NCBI GenBank assembly: GCA_948467395.1
Contig: CAOKDX010000010.1
Coordinates: 1-64,000 of the forward strand
DNA from: an uncultured Clostridia bacterium
GTDB taxonomy: Bacteria > Bacillota > Clostridia > Lachnospirales > Lachnospiraceae
Direction: 5' to 3'
DNA: 64,000 nt
The notes beneath the pieces were generated by a model. It searched no databases and was not told the DNA's origin. It saw only the letters and a list, made by a program, of their open reading frames with translations. Position numbers and translations under genes: made by a program. Of the stretch, positions 33,696 through 43,084 are shown piece by piece. The first letter of the stretch is position 1. Each line of letters opens with the position of its first letter.

Positions 33696-35375
33696 ATGGA
33701 TTTATCAAAAAAAACGCTGGCCGAATTGCGTGCAATTGCCAGGGAAAGAGGACTGAAGGGAGTTACTGCGCTCCGGAAACCGGAACTGGCAGCCCGGATC
33801 GCAGAAGAAATGCAGCAGAAAAATGACGGCGAAGGGAAAGGGCAGTCCTCTCCCAAACAGGGAAAAGAGACAAAAGAGAGCGACATACAGAATACAGAAC
33901 CCGGGAAACGGAAGAATGTGAAGAGAGAGCCTTCCAGGAAAGAGGCCACCAAGAGGGAACCGGCCAGAAAGGAACAGCATAAACGGACTGCCTATACCGA
34001 CCGCGGGCGCACTTTTACAAGAAAGGCGCCGGAAAATAATACCGGTACACAGCCGGAACGCAGGGCGGAGCATCCGGAGCAGCACAGGACAGAATACCAT
34101 CCGGAGCAGCGGACAGAGCGGGCGGCGCAGAATACAAATTATTATAGCTCCAATCAAAAGCAGCGCTACCATGACGGAACGGATGGCCTGATCTCCATAA
34201 TGAAAGACCGTCAGATCACAGACGTACATCCCACGGAGCTGAAAGAGGTGGACAGCGGCATTACCAAAAACGGAATCCTTGAGATTATGAGCGAGGGCTA
34301 CGGATTTATCCGCTGTGATAATTTCCTGCCGGGAGAGAATGACGTCTATGTGGCGCCGCAGTTTATCCGCCGGTTTGGACTGCGCACCGGGGACATAATC
34401 GAGGGAAATCTGCGGACGAGGAATACCAGTGAGAAATTCAGCGCGCTCCTGTATATGAAGAAAGTAAACGGGCGTTCCCCGAGTTATCTCTATCATCGGA
34501 AAAAATTTGAGGAGCTGACGCCTGTCTTCCCCGATTTCCGTCTTCATCTGGAGACGCCGGGGGCAGGGATCTCTATGCGGATGCTCGATCTCATCGCACC
34601 CATTGGAAAGGGCCAGCGCGGAATGATCGTGTCGCAGCCAAAGACGGGCAAAACGACGCTGCTCAAACAGGTGGCGAAGGCGGTGACGAAGAATTATCCC
34701 AAAATGAACCTGATCATTTTGCTGATTGATGAGCGGCCGGAGGAAGTGACGGATATCAAGGAATCCATTGAGGGGGAGCGGGTAGATGTGATCTACTCCA
34801 CCTTTGACGAGCTGCCGGACAATCACAGAAGGGTGTCAGAGATGGTGATTGAGCGGGCGAAACGTCTTGTGGAGAGCGGGGAAGATGTGATTATCCTTCT
34901 GGACAGCATTACCAGACTGGCGCGGGCCTACAATCTTACTGTGACACCCAGCGGGCGCACACTGTCCGGCGGCCTGGATCCGGCGGCACTGCATATGCCC
35001 AAGCGGTTTTTTGGCGCGGCCAGAAATATGAGGGAGGGCGGGAGCCTGACGATACTGGCCACAGCGCTGGTGGACACGGGAAGCCGGATGGACGATGTCG
35101 TATTTGAGGAATTTAAGGGGACGGGCAATATGGAGCTCGTTCTCGACCGGAGCCTGTCGGAACGGCGGATCTTTCCCTCTATTGACATCCAGAAATCCAG
35201 TACGAGGAGGGAGGATCTCCTTCTGGACGTCAATGAGCAGGAGGCAGTGACTAAGATCCGCAAGGCGCTGGGCGGCATGAAATCCGACCAGGCGATGGAA
35301 CAGATCCTGAATCTGTTTAAACGCACGAAAAACAACGAAGAATTTGTGGAGACAGTGAAAAAAATGCATTTATAG
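33696..35375 (+). CDS. rho: Transcription termination factor Rho with a large N-terminal insertion
   Basis: This 559-residue hexameric RNA helicase ends Rho-dependent transcripts. Residues 1-40 are the SAP-like Rho_N domain (DLSKKTLAELRAIARERGLK). Residues ~45-165 are a low-complexity insertion rich in Arg, Lys, Glu, Gln and Asn. The cold-shock RNA-binding domain (ILEIMSEGYGFIRCDNFLPG) follows. The ATPase has a P-loop near 314-321 (QPKTGKTT, Lys319) and conserved LIDERPEEVTDI and 'DSITRLARAYN' motifs. The family without insertion is ~420 residues. ATG 33696 follows gaaaggaagcagaat; the longer upstream frame lies in the leader. Confidence 0.96.
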   Translation: MDLSKKTLAELRAIARERGLKGVTALRKPELAARIAEEMQQKNDGEGKGQSSPKQGKETKESDIQNTEPGKRKNVKREPSRKEATKREPARKEQHKRTAYTDRGRTFTRKAPENNTGTQPERRAEHPEQHRTEYHPEQRTERAAQNTNYYSSNQKQRYHDGTDGLISIMKDRQITDVHPTELKEVDSGITKNGILEIMSEGYGFIRCDNFLPGENDVYVAPQFIRRFGLRTGDIIEGNLRTRNTSEKFSALLYMKKVNGRSPSYLYHRKKFEELTPVFPDFRLHLETPGAGISMRMLDLIAPIGKGQRGMIVSQPKTGKTTLLKQVAKAVTKNYPKMNLIILLIDERPEEVTDIKESIEGERVDVIYSTFDELPDNHRRVSEMVIERAKRLVESGEDVIILLDSITRLARAYNLTVTPSGRTLSGGLDPAALHMPKRFFGAARNMREGGSLTILATALVDTGSRMDDVVFEEFKGTGNMELVLDRSLSERRIFPSIDIQKSSTRREDLLLDVNEQEAVTKIRKALGGMKSDQAMEQILNLFKRTKNNEEFVETVKKMHL

Positions 35376-35385
35376 GAAAAAATAC

Positions 35386-35414
35386 TTGCATTCATATGGA
35401 TACCATGATATAAT
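35386..35414 (+). promoter_or_regulatory. Promoter of rpmE
   Basis: TTGCAT (35386-35391), 17-base spacer, TATAAT (35409-35414), shortly after the rho stop codon. Confidence 0.7.
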
Positions 35415-35443
35415 CGAGAAGCAGTTTTTGAGCAGGACAGTTA

Positions 35444-35461
35444 TCCTTTATGGTAAAAGGA
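35444..35461 (+). promoter_or_regulatory. rpmE: Hairpin in the rpmE leader (possible L31 autoregulatory site)
   Basis: TCCTTT (35444-35449) pairs with AAAGGA (35456-35461), 28 bases before the start. Leader structures that bind L31 are known in Firmicutes; the match here is structural only and not tested. Confidence 0.3.
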
Positions 35462-35488
35462 CAATATAAATAGTGAGGTGAAAAGGAC

Positions 35489-35689
35489 ATGAGAGAGGGA
35501 ATTCATCCGGAATATTATCAGGCAAAGGTTGTATGCAACTGTGGCAATGAGTTTGTGACAGGTTCAACAAAAGAGGACATTCATGTGGAAGTTTGTTCCA
35601 AATGTCATCCATTCTACACAGGACAGCAGAAGTCTGTGGCAGCCCGTGGTGCGATTGATAAGTTCAACCGCAAGTATGGCTTGAAATAA
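35489..35689 (+). CDS. rpmE: 50S ribosomal protein L31, zinc-binding type
   Basis: This 66-residue L31 protein is of the C+ type, with zinc ligands Cys16, Cys18, Cys36 and Cys39 (VCNCGNEF and VCSKCHPF) and the family ending FNRKYGLK. Bacteria that also have a C- paralogue swap them under zinc limitation; no paralogue is in this window. Ribosome site gtgaggtgaaaagg. Confidence 0.97.
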   Translation: MREGIHPEYYQAKVVCNCGNEFVTGSTKEDIHVEVCSKCHPFYTGQQKSVAARGAIDKFNRKYGLK

Positions 35690-35703
35690 TTGCTTGGATA
35701 CAG

Positions 35704-35732
35704 GGGCAGGGCCGTGTGGCTCTGCCCTTTTG
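35704..35732 (+). terminator. Terminator after rpmE
   Basis: GGGCAGGGCC (35704-35713) pairs with GGCTCTGCCC (35718-35727) with one G-U pair and a GTGT loop, followed by TTTT. Confidence 0.8.
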
Positions 35733-35778
35733 AAATTATAGGGAAGCACGGTACGGAACATAAGATGGGAGGGTGCTT

Positions 35779-36840
35779 ATGAAATATTCTGGTATTGGCG
35801 GCCAGGCGGTGATCGAAGGCGTGATGATGAAAAATGGAGAGGAATGCGCCGTAGCTGTCCGCAAAACCGACGGGGAGATCGCGCTCCGGAAGGAGCGGCA
35901 TAAAAGCATCCGGGACCGCTATAAAATCGCCCGGGTCCCGGTGATACGCGGTGTGGCAGCCTTTGCGGAGTCCCTGGGCACAGGGATGCGCATGCTGAAC
36001 TATTCCGCCTCCTTTTTCGAAGAGGAAGAGACGGCGGGGGACGCCGGCAGGACAGAGGATAAGGGGAAGTCAGAGAGTCTCCTGATGGGGCTGGTGATGG
36101 CGGCTGCCATAATCATTGCCATCGGCATCTTTGTTATCGCACCGTTCCTGGTAAGCGAAGCGCTGCGCAAGGTTCTCCGTTCGCCACAGCTTCGGGGACT
36201 GCTTGAGGGCGTGATCCGTGTGGCTCTGTTTGTGGTGTATGTCAAACTTATCTCCCGGATGGAAGATATCAGGCGGGTGTTTATGTATCATGGTGCGGAG
36301 CATAAATCCATTAACTGTATTGAGAACGGGTGTGAGCTGACGGTGGAAAATGTCCGGAGCCAGACCACCCGCCACAAACGCTGCGGCACCAGTTTTCTGC
36401 TGGTGGTAATGTTTATCAGCATTCTATTTTTTATGTTTATCGTAGTCCGGAATATGTGGCTGCGCATGGCGCTCCGCATTCTGCTGATTCCGGTGATTGC
36501 CGGGGTCTCTTATGAATTTATCCGCTACGCGGGCAGTCACGACAATGTGTTTAGCAATATCTTAAGCCGGCCGGGACTCTGGCTGCAGGGCCTGACCACT
36601 GCGGAGCCGGATGACCGGATGATTGAGGTTGCCATTGCCTCTGTAGAGGCGGTCTTTGACTGGAAGCCCTTTGTGGCGGAGGTGAATGGGCAGGAGAACA
36701 GGGAGGCGGAGCTGGAGTCAGCCCCGGCAGAAGAACCCGCTGCCGATGAATCCGGGATTGAGATTCTGGCAGTGGACGACACGGAAGAGGACGACGAGAT
36801 TCTGAATGCACTCGACCGCTATTTTGAGGCGCCGAAATGA
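35779..36840 (+). CDS. DUF1385 family membrane protein
   Basis: This 353-residue DUF1385 protein carries the N-terminal motif GIGGQAVIEGVMMKNG, transmembrane segments near ~110-135, 150-165 and two around 205-250, and the conserved 'MYHGAEHKSINCIENG' and 'RCGTSFLLVV' blocks with His and Cys residues that could bind metal. The ~80-residue tail is acidic and variable. It is regularly found next to prmC-prfA in Firmicutes; the function is unknown. ATG 35779 with gggaggg upstream is preferred to GTG 35773. It overlaps prmC by 4 bases. Confidence 0.88.
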   Translation: MKYSGIGGQAVIEGVMMKNGEECAVAVRKTDGEIALRKERHKSIRDRYKIARVPVIRGVAAFAESLGTGMRMLNYSASFFEEEETAGDAGRTEDKGKSESLLMGLVMAAAIIIAIGIFVIAPFLVSEALRKVLRSPQLRGLLEGVIRVALFVVYVKLISRMEDIRRVFMYHGAEHKSINCIENGCELTVENVRSQTTRHKRCGTSFLLVVMFISILFFMFIVVRNMWLRMALRILLIPVIAGVSYEFIRYAGSHDNVFSNILSRPGLWLQGLTTAEPDDRMIEVAIASVEAVFDWKPFVAEVNGQENREAELESAPAEEPAADESGIEILAVDDTEEDDEILNALDRYFEAPK

Positions 36841-37673
36841 CGCTGCGGGACGTGCTGAAGAGGGGAGAGGCGGAGCTGTCTGAGGCGGGGGTTCCCGAGG
36901 CGGAATGCAATGCCTGGTATCTGTTCTCGCGGTGTTTCTCTCTGGAGCGGAGCGGATACTTTCTTCGTCAGGAGGAACCGGCGGGGGAGAAGGAGTGTGC
37001 GGAATACAGTAAACTTCTGGCTCTCCGCAGGACACGGATGCCCCTGGAATATATTCTTCATGAGACGGAGTTTATGGGACTGACCTTTTCTGTGGACGAA
37101 CGTGTGCTGATCCCGCGCCAGGACACGGAGATTCTGGCAGAAGAGCTGCTGAAGGTCTGCGAGGGGCGGGATGTACTGGATCTGTGCACCGGATCCGGCT
37201 GTATCGGCATCAGTCTTGCCGTGCTGGGAAAATGCCGTTCTGTCCTGCTGTCTGATATTTCTGCAGGTGCGCTGGAGATTGCCGGGCGCAATGCAGACGG
37301 AAATGGTGCGGCGGTGTCTATGGTGCAGAGTGATCTGTTTGAAAATATCAGGGGGCGATTTGACATTATCGTGTCAAACCCCCCCTATATTCCCTCCGGC
37401 CAGATCGCATCCCTGATGCCGGAGGTGCGGGACTACGAGCCCCGCACCGCGCTGGACGGTCATGAGGACGGGCTTGCCTTCTACAGGTGTATCATTAAGG
37501 AAAGCCGTGGCTTTTTAAGGAGAAATGGAATCCTGGCACTGGAGATTGGCGCAGACCAGGGGCAGGCTGTGTCGTCACGAATGGAGCAGTGGGGATACCA
37601 TGATATAGAGATAAAAAAGGATCTGGCGGGACTGGACCGCATTGTGTGGGCGGTGGTGAAGGAGGAAATGTGA
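36837..37673 (+). CDS. prmC: Release factor glutamine methyltransferase
   Basis: This 278-residue HemK/PrmC methylates the glutamine of the GGQ motif in release factors using S-adenosylmethionine. It has an N-terminal helical domain (1-75), SAM-binding [10 protein letters not shown] at 115-124 and the catalytic NPPY at 181-184. It is coupled on both sides (ATGA with DUF1385, TGATG with prfA) and its substrate RF1 is encoded immediately after it. Confidence 0.95.
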   Translation: MTLRDVLKRGEAELSEAGVPEAECNAWYLFSRCFSLERSGYFLRQEEPAGEKECAEYSKLLALRRTRMPLEYILHETEFMGLTFSVDERVLIPRQDTEILAEELLKVCEGRDVLDLCTGSGCIGISLAVLGKCRSVLLSDISAGALEIAGRNADGNGAAVSMVQSDLFENIRGRFDIIVSNPPYIPSGQIASLMPEVRDYEPRTALDGHEDGLAFYRCIIKESRGFLRRNGILALEIGADQGQAVSSRMEQWGYHDIEIKKDLAGLDRIVWAVVKEEM

Positions 37674-38749
37674 TGTTTGATAAGCTGGAAGATATTTTAT
37701 ACCGGTATGAGGAAGTCTTAAAGGAACTCAGCGAGCCGGAGGTGCTGAATGACACAGTCCGTTACCAGGGGCTGATGAAGGAACAGGCCGAGCTGGAGCC
37801 GGTTGTGGAAAAATACAAGGAATACAAGGAAAAGAAGGCGGGCATCGAGGACAGTCTTGCCATGCTGGAGGAAGAGACGGACGAGGAGCTCCGGGAGCTC
37901 GCCAAGGAGGAACTGAGCGAGTGCAGGGGCAGCATAGAAGGGATAGAGAAGGAGTTAAAGATCCTCCTTCTTCCCAAGGATCCCAATGATGATAAAAACG
38001 TTATTGTGGAGATCCGGGCCGGTGCCGGCGGCGACGAGGCGGCGCTTTTTGCGGCGGACCTCTACCGGATGTACTGCAAATTTGCCGAGAGCAGCCGATG
38101 GAAGACGGATACGATGAATTCCAACGAGAACGGCATTGGCGGTTTCAAGGAGATTGTGTTTATGATCAATGGAGCCGGCGCATACTCCAGACTGAAGTAT
38201 GAGAGCGGGGTTCATCGGGTGCAGCGCATTCCGACGACGGAGTCCGGTGGGCGCATCCACACATCTACGGCAACCGTGGCCATCATGCCGGAGGTGGAAG
38301 AGGTGGAGGTGGAGCTGGATATGAATGACTGCAAATTTGACGTATTCCGCGCCTCTGGCAACGGCGGGCAGTGTGTCAATACAACGGACTCGGCCGTACG
38401 TCTCACGCATATTCCCACCGGGATCGTAATCTCCTGTCAGGATGAGAAGTCGCAGCTGAAAAATAAAGACAAGGCGCTCAAGGTGCTGCGCGCCCGGCTG
38501 TATGAGCTGGAGCGGGCAAAGGCCCACGATGCGGAGGCGGAGGAGCGACGCAGCCAGATTGGTACAGGCGACCGCTCCGAGAAGATCCGTACCTATAATT
38601 TCCCCCAGGGACGCGTGACAGATCACCGGATCAAGCTGACCCTGCACCGGCTGGACGCCATTATGAATGGAGATCTGGCGGAGGTGATAGACAGCCTGAC
38701 GGCGGCAGATCAGGCGGCGAAGCTGGGAAGGCTGGAAGAAAGAGCCTGA
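37673..38749 (+). CDS. prfA: Peptide chain release factor 1
   Basis: This 358-residue class I release factor recognises UAA and UAG. The stop-codon reading tripeptide appears as Pro187-Thr-Thr in [10 protein letters not shown] (the PxT of RF1; RF2 would have SPF). The catalytic Gly231-Gly232-Gln233 is in [16 protein letters not shown]. The start at 37673 shares its A with the prmC stop and has ggaggaaatg upstream. Its Gln233 is the expected target of PrmC. Confidence 0.97.
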   Translation: MFDKLEDILYRYEEVLKELSEPEVLNDTVRYQGLMKEQAELEPVVEKYKEYKEKKAGIEDSLAMLEEETDEELRELAKEELSECRGSIEGIEKELKILLLPKDPNDDKNVIVEIRAGAGGDEAALFAADLYRMYCKFAESSRWKTDTMNSNENGIGGFKEIVFMINGAGAYSRLKYESGVHRVQRIPTTESGGRIHTSTATVAIMPEVEEVEVELDMNDCKFDVFRASGNGGQCVNTTDSAVRLTHIPTGIVISCQDEKSQLKNKDKALKVLRARLYELERAKAHDAEAEERRSQIGTGDRSEKIRTYNFPQGRVTDHRIKLTLHRLDAIMNGDLAEVIDSLTAADQAAKLGRLEERA

Positions 38750-38860
38750 AAGGCTTAATCATACCGAGTTTTTTTAAGTCCCCCCTTTTCTATCCCGCCG
38801 TAAACTGTTATAATATAATAAGAACAAGAGTAAGCAGAAAAAGTGAGAGGGGGACTTTTT

Positions 38861-39283
38861 ATGATTCGCAAATGGAAGGCAGAAGACCTGGAGGCAGTGA
38901 TGGAACTCTGGCTTATGGGTAATACGGAAGTCCATTCTTTTATTTCACCGAAATACTGGCAGCAGAATTTTGCAGAGATCCAGCGGGTGGTGCCCATTGC
39001 CAGAACCTATGTCTACGAGCACAAGGGGAAGGTAAAGGGCTTTATCAGCGCCATGGAGGGCTATATACTGGGGATTTTTGTGGATTCCGATATCCGGAAG
39101 TGCGGGATGGGTATGGTGCTTCTGGACTGCATGAAACAGAAGGAGAAAAACCTTACTGTGACGGTCTATGAGAAAAATGTAGATGCCGTTCGTTTTTTTA
39201 TGCGTCAGAAGTTCCAGGTAGAGTCTGAGGTGACAGAGGACAGCACAGGGGAAAAGCAGCTTATGATGGTGTGGAAGGACTGA
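38861..39283 (+). CDS. GNAT family N-acetyltransferase
   Basis: This 140-residue protein is of the Gcn5-related fold. The acetyl-CoA pyrophosphate loop is IRKCGMGMVLL around residues 84-94, preceded by the beta strand YILGIFVD, and the C-terminal block is VYEKNVDAVRFFMRQKF. It resembles YiaC-like enzymes; the acceptor (small amine or protein lysine) is not known. ATG 38861 follows gagagggggactttt. It may be cotranscribed with the MATE gene 22 bases downstream. Confidence 0.88.
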   Translation: MIRKWKAEDLEAVMELWLMGNTEVHSFISPKYWQQNFAEIQRVVPIARTYVYEHKGKVKGFISAMEGYILGIFVDSDIRKCGMGMVLLDCMKQKEKNLTVTVYEKNVDAVRFFMRQKFQVESEVTEDSTGEKQLMMVWKD

Positions 39284-39305
39284 ACAGAACAGGAGGCATA
39301 ACAAA

Positions 39306-40673
39306 GTGGGCAGAAGACAGGATAACACAAATGAGATTTTTGAAAATGCACCGGTTTCCAGGGCCGTATTGATCAATATCATTCCCTCAGTGGTAAGTAT
39401 GATCATGGTCCTGGTTTATAACCTTGCGGATACATTTTTTATCGGACAGACGAAGGACCCGCTGATGATGGCGGCTGTTTCGCTGGCGACGCCGGCGTTT
39501 CTTTTTTTTATGGCGGTGGGGATGTTGTTTGGCATCGGCGGTACGTCGCTGATTTCCCGTATGCTGGGGCAGGGAAGGGATGACGATGCGAAGCATACCT
39601 GCTCCTTCTGCTTCTGGACCGGCGCCGTAGTCGGCATCATCGGTATGGTGGTGATCCTGACGGCCATCGACCCGGTGTGCCGTCTGGTGGGGGCAACGCC
39701 GGCGACGATGAAGTATGTGAAGCAATATCTGCAGATTGTAGCCATTGGCGTTCCCTTTCTTGTGGTGGGCAATGCCTTTAGTAATATTCTCCGGGCAGAG
39801 GGCCGGGCGAATAAGGCCATGATGGGAATGATACTGGGAAACGTGGCAAACATTATTCTGGATCCCATAATGATCCTTGGGTTTGGCTGGAATGTGGCAG
39901 GTGCCGCTGTGGCCACCGTGATCGGACAGGTTCTCAGCGCAGGATTTTACATTGCCCATTATATCATGGGGCATTCCTCCCTCAGCATCCGGCTGAGAGA
40001 CTACCGGGCAGGCGGGCAGATTGCAGCGGGAGTGCTTGCCATCGGCATTCCGGCGTCCTTGAACAGCATACTTATGAGTACTTCGAATATACTGGTAAAT
40101 AAGCTGATGACGGCCCATGGCGACATGGCAGTGGCGGGGCTCGGCGTGGCCATGAAGGTGAATATGGTGGCCGTTATGCTTCTCATCGGTGTGGGGACCG
40201 GGATCCAGCCTCTCCTGGGATACAATTTCGGGGCGGGTAACCGCAGGCGTTTTATGGGAGTCCTGAGATTTTCCCTAATCCTGGCGGCGGCCCTGAGCCT
40301 GGTGATGTCGGTACTGTGTTATCTGGGAGCGGGACCAATGGTAAACGCTTTTCTGGATAATTCCAATGTATACGGTTATGGGATGGAGTTCGCCCGTACC
40401 CTCATTATCTCCGGACCGGTGCTGGGCGTTTTATTTGTCATGATCAATACGATACAGGCAATGGGAGCGGCGGTGCCATCCCTGATTCTGTCAGTGAGCC
40501 GCCAGGGGCTTTTGTATATCCCCGTATTGTTTCTTTTTAATGGGATCTTTGACACGGCGTCCGCCCTTGTACTGGCACAGCCGGTCACTGATTATCTGTC
40601 GACGGCGCTGTCTATTGTGCTTTTTATCCTGGCATACCGCCGCTATTTCTCACGAGAGGGGGGCGGCGCATGA
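39306..40673 (+). CDS. MATE family efflux transporter
   Basis: This 455-residue inner-membrane protein has about twelve transmembrane helices and two MatE repeats, with the family-typical NLADTFFIGQ near residues 38-47 and a matching 'NILVNKLMTAHGDMAVAG' block in the second half. It exports cationic drugs or metabolites by Na+ or H+ antiport. GTG start 39306 follows aggaggcataacaaa. It overlaps the methyltransferase gene by 4 bases. Confidence 0.92.
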   Translation: MGRRQDNTNEIFENAPVSRAVLINIIPSVVSMIMVLVYNLADTFFIGQTKDPLMMAAVSLATPAFLFFMAVGMLFGIGGTSLISRMLGQGRDDDAKHTCSFCFWTGAVVGIIGMVVILTAIDPVCRLVGATPATMKYVKQYLQIVAIGVPFLVVGNAFSNILRAEGRANKAMMGMILGNVANIILDPIMILGFGWNVAGAAVATVIGQVLSAGFYIAHYIMGHSSLSIRLRDYRAGGQIAAGVLAIGIPASLNSILMSTSNILVNKLMTAHGDMAVAGLGVAMKVNMVAVMLLIGVGTGIQPLLGYNFGAGNRRRFMGVLRFSLILAAALSLVMSVLCYLGAGPMVNAFLDNSNVYGYGMEFARTLIISGPVLGVLFVMINTIQAMGAAVPSLILSVSRQGLLYIPVLFLFNGIFDTASALVLAQPVTDYLSTALSIVLFILAYRRYFSREGGGA

Positions 40674-41479
40674 TTGAGAGCAGCAGCAACAGTCATATTA
40701 AGAGGATACAGAAATTAATGAAAAATGCCCGCTTCCGCCGACAGGAGCAGGCATTTATTGCAGAGGGCTGGAAGATGGCGGATGAGGCGCTGGGGCGCGG
40801 TCTGGTGAGAGCTCTCTATCTGTCGGAGAGCGCGGAATGTGAATACGAAAAAAGGCTGTCCGCTGGAATTTCTGCGGCGCCGTGCAGCCGTTTCCCGATA
40901 CAGACCGTATCCGACAGATGTTTCCGGGATATGGCAGATACGATAAATCCCCAGGGAATCCTGGCGGAGGTAACGATGCCCCGGTATGACAGGGAACAGG
41001 TATTGTCCTCCCGGCAGGCTTCCCTACTCTGTCTGGAGGACATCCAGGATCCGGGAAATCTCGGTACGATGATGAGGACGGCAGAGGGGGCGGGAATGAC
41101 AGCGCTGATACTCTCCCGGGGCTGTGTCGATCTCTTTAATCCCAAGGTGGTGCGCTCCACCATGGGCGCCCTGTTCCGTGTCCCATTCTTTATTTGCGAC
41201 GATATGTCTACAGAAGTAGAAAGTTTAAAAAAGGATGGTTTTGTAATTTATGCCGCCCATTTGTCAGCAGAGAGGGATTATACCGATGTGCAGTATCCGG
41301 ACAGGGCCGCAGTCCTGATCGGAAACGAGGCCGGGGGACTGAGTGATGCAGTGGCGGGCAGAGCGGACGCCCTTCTGAGAATTCCCATGGAGGGGGAATT
41401 GGAGTCCCTGAATGCGGCTGTATCGGCGGCGCTGTTTATGTATGAATTATACAGAAGTAGAAAAAACGTGTTGCAATAA
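40670..41479 (+). CDS. SpoU/TrmH-family RNA 2'-O-methyltransferase
   Basis: This 269-residue protein has an N-terminal substrate-binding domain (residues 1-95, SNSHIKRIQKLMKNARFRRQ) and a SPOUT knot domain. Motif 1 is LEDIQDPGNLGTMMRTAEGAG-like (~125-144), motif 2 VLIGNEAGGLSDAV (~221-234), motif 3 LRIPMEGELESLNAAVS (~241-257). It methylates ribose in rRNA or tRNA; the target nucleotide is not determinable. It is coupled to the MATE gene through ATGA. Confidence 0.9.
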   Translation: MIESSSNSHIKRIQKLMKNARFRRQEQAFIAEGWKMADEALGRGLVRALYLSESAECEYEKRLSAGISAAPCSRFPIQTVSDRCFRDMADTINPQGILAEVTMPRYDREQVLSSRQASLLCLEDIQDPGNLGTMMRTAEGAGMTALILSRGCVDLFNPKVVRSTMGALFRVPFFICDDMSTEVESLKKDGFVIYAAHLSAERDYTDVQYPDRAAVLIGNEAGGLSDAVAGRADALLRIPMEGELESLNAAVSAALFMYELYRSRKNVLQ

Positions 41480-41499
41480 TGTGCTATTTCCTGTATTAT
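41471..41499 (+). promoter_or_regulatory. Promoter of the NfeD-SPFH operon
   Basis: TTGCAA (41471-41476), 17-base spacer, TATTAT (41494-41499). It overlaps the stop codon of the methyltransferase gene. Confidence 0.6.
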
Positions 41500-41591
41500 A
41501 AAGAGATAAAGTTATCGGGATGATGCATTGTCAGCCCAACGGCGCCGATTGGAATCGGGTAACATCTGGCACCCTTGAGCTGGAAGAAAGG

Positions 41592-42035
41592 ATGAGGAAT
41601 ATGGAACTGACTATGGCGATCTGGCTTGTCATCGTTGCGGTGATGCTGATCATTGAGATCTTTACCATGGGACTCACGACGATATGGTTCAGTATTGGCG
41701 CCCTGGCGGCAGCGGCTGCCACTGGTCTGGGGGCTCCTGTGGGAATACAGATTTTGTTGTTTGTGGTAGTATCCCTGCTTGTAATGTTCCTGGTGAGGCC
41801 CTTTGCCATGCGGGTGGTAAACCGCGAGCATATGAAGACCAATATCGATGCGGTAGTGGGCGAGCAGGCCGTTGTCCGGGAAACCATTGACAACCGGAAG
41901 GAGCAGGGCAAGGTGGTATTCCGCGGTGTGGACTGGATGGCGAGAAGTGCAGACAATACCCTGATACCAGAGGGAGAGCTCGTTCAGATTGAAGAAATTT
42001 CTGGTGTGAAGCTCGTAGTGAAAAGAATGCAATAG
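41592..42035 (+). CDS. NfeD family membrane protein
   Basis: This 147-residue short NfeD has two to three transmembrane segments (residues ~7-40 and ~48-66) followed by a C-terminal OB-fold beta barrel (VGEQAVVRETIDNRKEQGKV ... EISGVKLVVKRM). Short NfeD proteins partner with SPFH/stomatin proteins in membrane microdomains, and the next gene encodes one. ATG 41592 follows ggaagaaagg; 41601 is an alternative start. Confidence 0.87.
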   Translation: MRNMELTMAIWLVIVAVMLIIEIFTMGLTTIWFSIGALAAAAATGLGAPVGIQILLFVVVSLLVMFLVRPFAMRVVNREHMKTNIDAVVGEQAVVRETIDNRKEQGKVVFRGVDWMARSADNTLIPEGELVQIEEISGVKLVVKRMQ

Positions 42036-42106
42036 GAAACTGTAAAACAAATATGTGCGGCAGACATGCCGGAGTACCGGGCTGTCTGCAGAAAGGAAGG
42101 TAATTT

Positions 42107-43066
42107 ATGCCTGAAAATGCAACCAATGCAGCAATTGGATCCCTGGTTACTCCGGTAATCGTAATTTTAATCATTGTAATTATCCTGTGCCTGATCGCAT
42201 CCTGCATCAAGATCGTGCCCCAGGCGCAGGCTTATATTGTGGAACGTCTGGGAGGTTATCAGGCGACATGGGGCGTGGGCATCCACTTCAAACTGCCCAT
42301 CATTGACAAGGTGGCAAGGAAGGTGCTTCTGAAGGAGCAGGTTATGGATTTTCCGCCGCAGCCAGTCATCACAGAGGACAATGTAACAATGCAGATTGAT
42401 ACGGTAGTATTTTTCCAGATCACGGATCCGAAGCTGTTTACCTATGGGGTGGAAAATCCAATTATGGCGATAGAGAACCTTACGGCGACTACGCTTAGGA
42501 ATATTATCGGCGATCTGGAGCTGGATCAGACGCTGACCTCCCGTGAGACCATTAACACCCAGATGCGCTCCAGCCTGGATATTGCCACGGACCCATGGGG
42601 GATCAAAGTAAACCGCGTGGAGCTGAAGAACATTATTCCTCCGAGAGAGATTCAGGATTCCATGGAGAAGCAGATGAAGGCGGAGCGTGAGAGACGTGAA
42701 TCCATCCTTCGGGCGGAGGGAGAGAAGAAATCTACTGTGCTGGTGGCAGAGGGTAAGAAGGAGTCTGCCATTCTGGAAGCACAGGCAGAGAAAGAGGCCG
42801 CGATTCTGCGCGCCGAGGCAAAGAAGGAAGCTACCATCCGGGAGGCAGAGGGCCGTGCGCAGGCCATCGAGGCAGTGCAGAAGGCAACGGCTGAGGGTAT
42901 CCGCTATCTGAATGAGGCGGCTCCGCAGCAGGCGGTTCTGACACTGAAGAGCCTGGAGGCATTTGAGAGGGCGGCAGACGGCAAGGCGACCAAGATTATA
43001 ATTCCGTCCGAGATACAGGGGATTGCCGGTCTTGCCAAATCACTGGTAGAGACGGCGGAAAAATAG
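42107..43066 (+). CDS. SPFH/stomatin family protein (QmcA/YbbK-like)
   Basis: This 319-residue protein has one N-terminal transmembrane helix (residues ~13-36), an SPFH/Band 7 domain (IVPQAQAYIVERLGGYQATW through 'NRVELKNIIPP', ~40-190) and a long Ala/Glu/Lys coiled coil (~190-265) formed by a degenerate EAEKKEA-type repeat, then a C-terminal amphipathic end. It oligomerises in the membrane and is thought to organise lipid domains and protease access. It forms an operon with the NfeD gene 71 bases upstream. argF follows closely with no visible terminator. Confidence 0.92.
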   Translation: MPENATNAAIGSLVTPVIVILIIVIILCLIASCIKIVPQAQAYIVERLGGYQATWGVGIHFKLPIIDKVARKVLLKEQVMDFPPQPVITEDNVTMQIDTVVFFQITDPKLFTYGVENPIMAIENLTATTLRNIIGDLELDQTLTSRETINTQMRSSLDIATDPWGIKVNRVELKNIIPPREIQDSMEKQMKAERERRESILRAEGEKKSTVLVAEGKKESAILEAQAEKEAAILRAEAKKEATIREAEGRAQAIEAVQKATAEGIRYLNEAAPQQAVLTLKSLEAFERAADGKATKIIIPSEIQGIAGLAKSLVETAEK

Positions 43067-43084
43067 AAGAAAGAGTGATACGGG

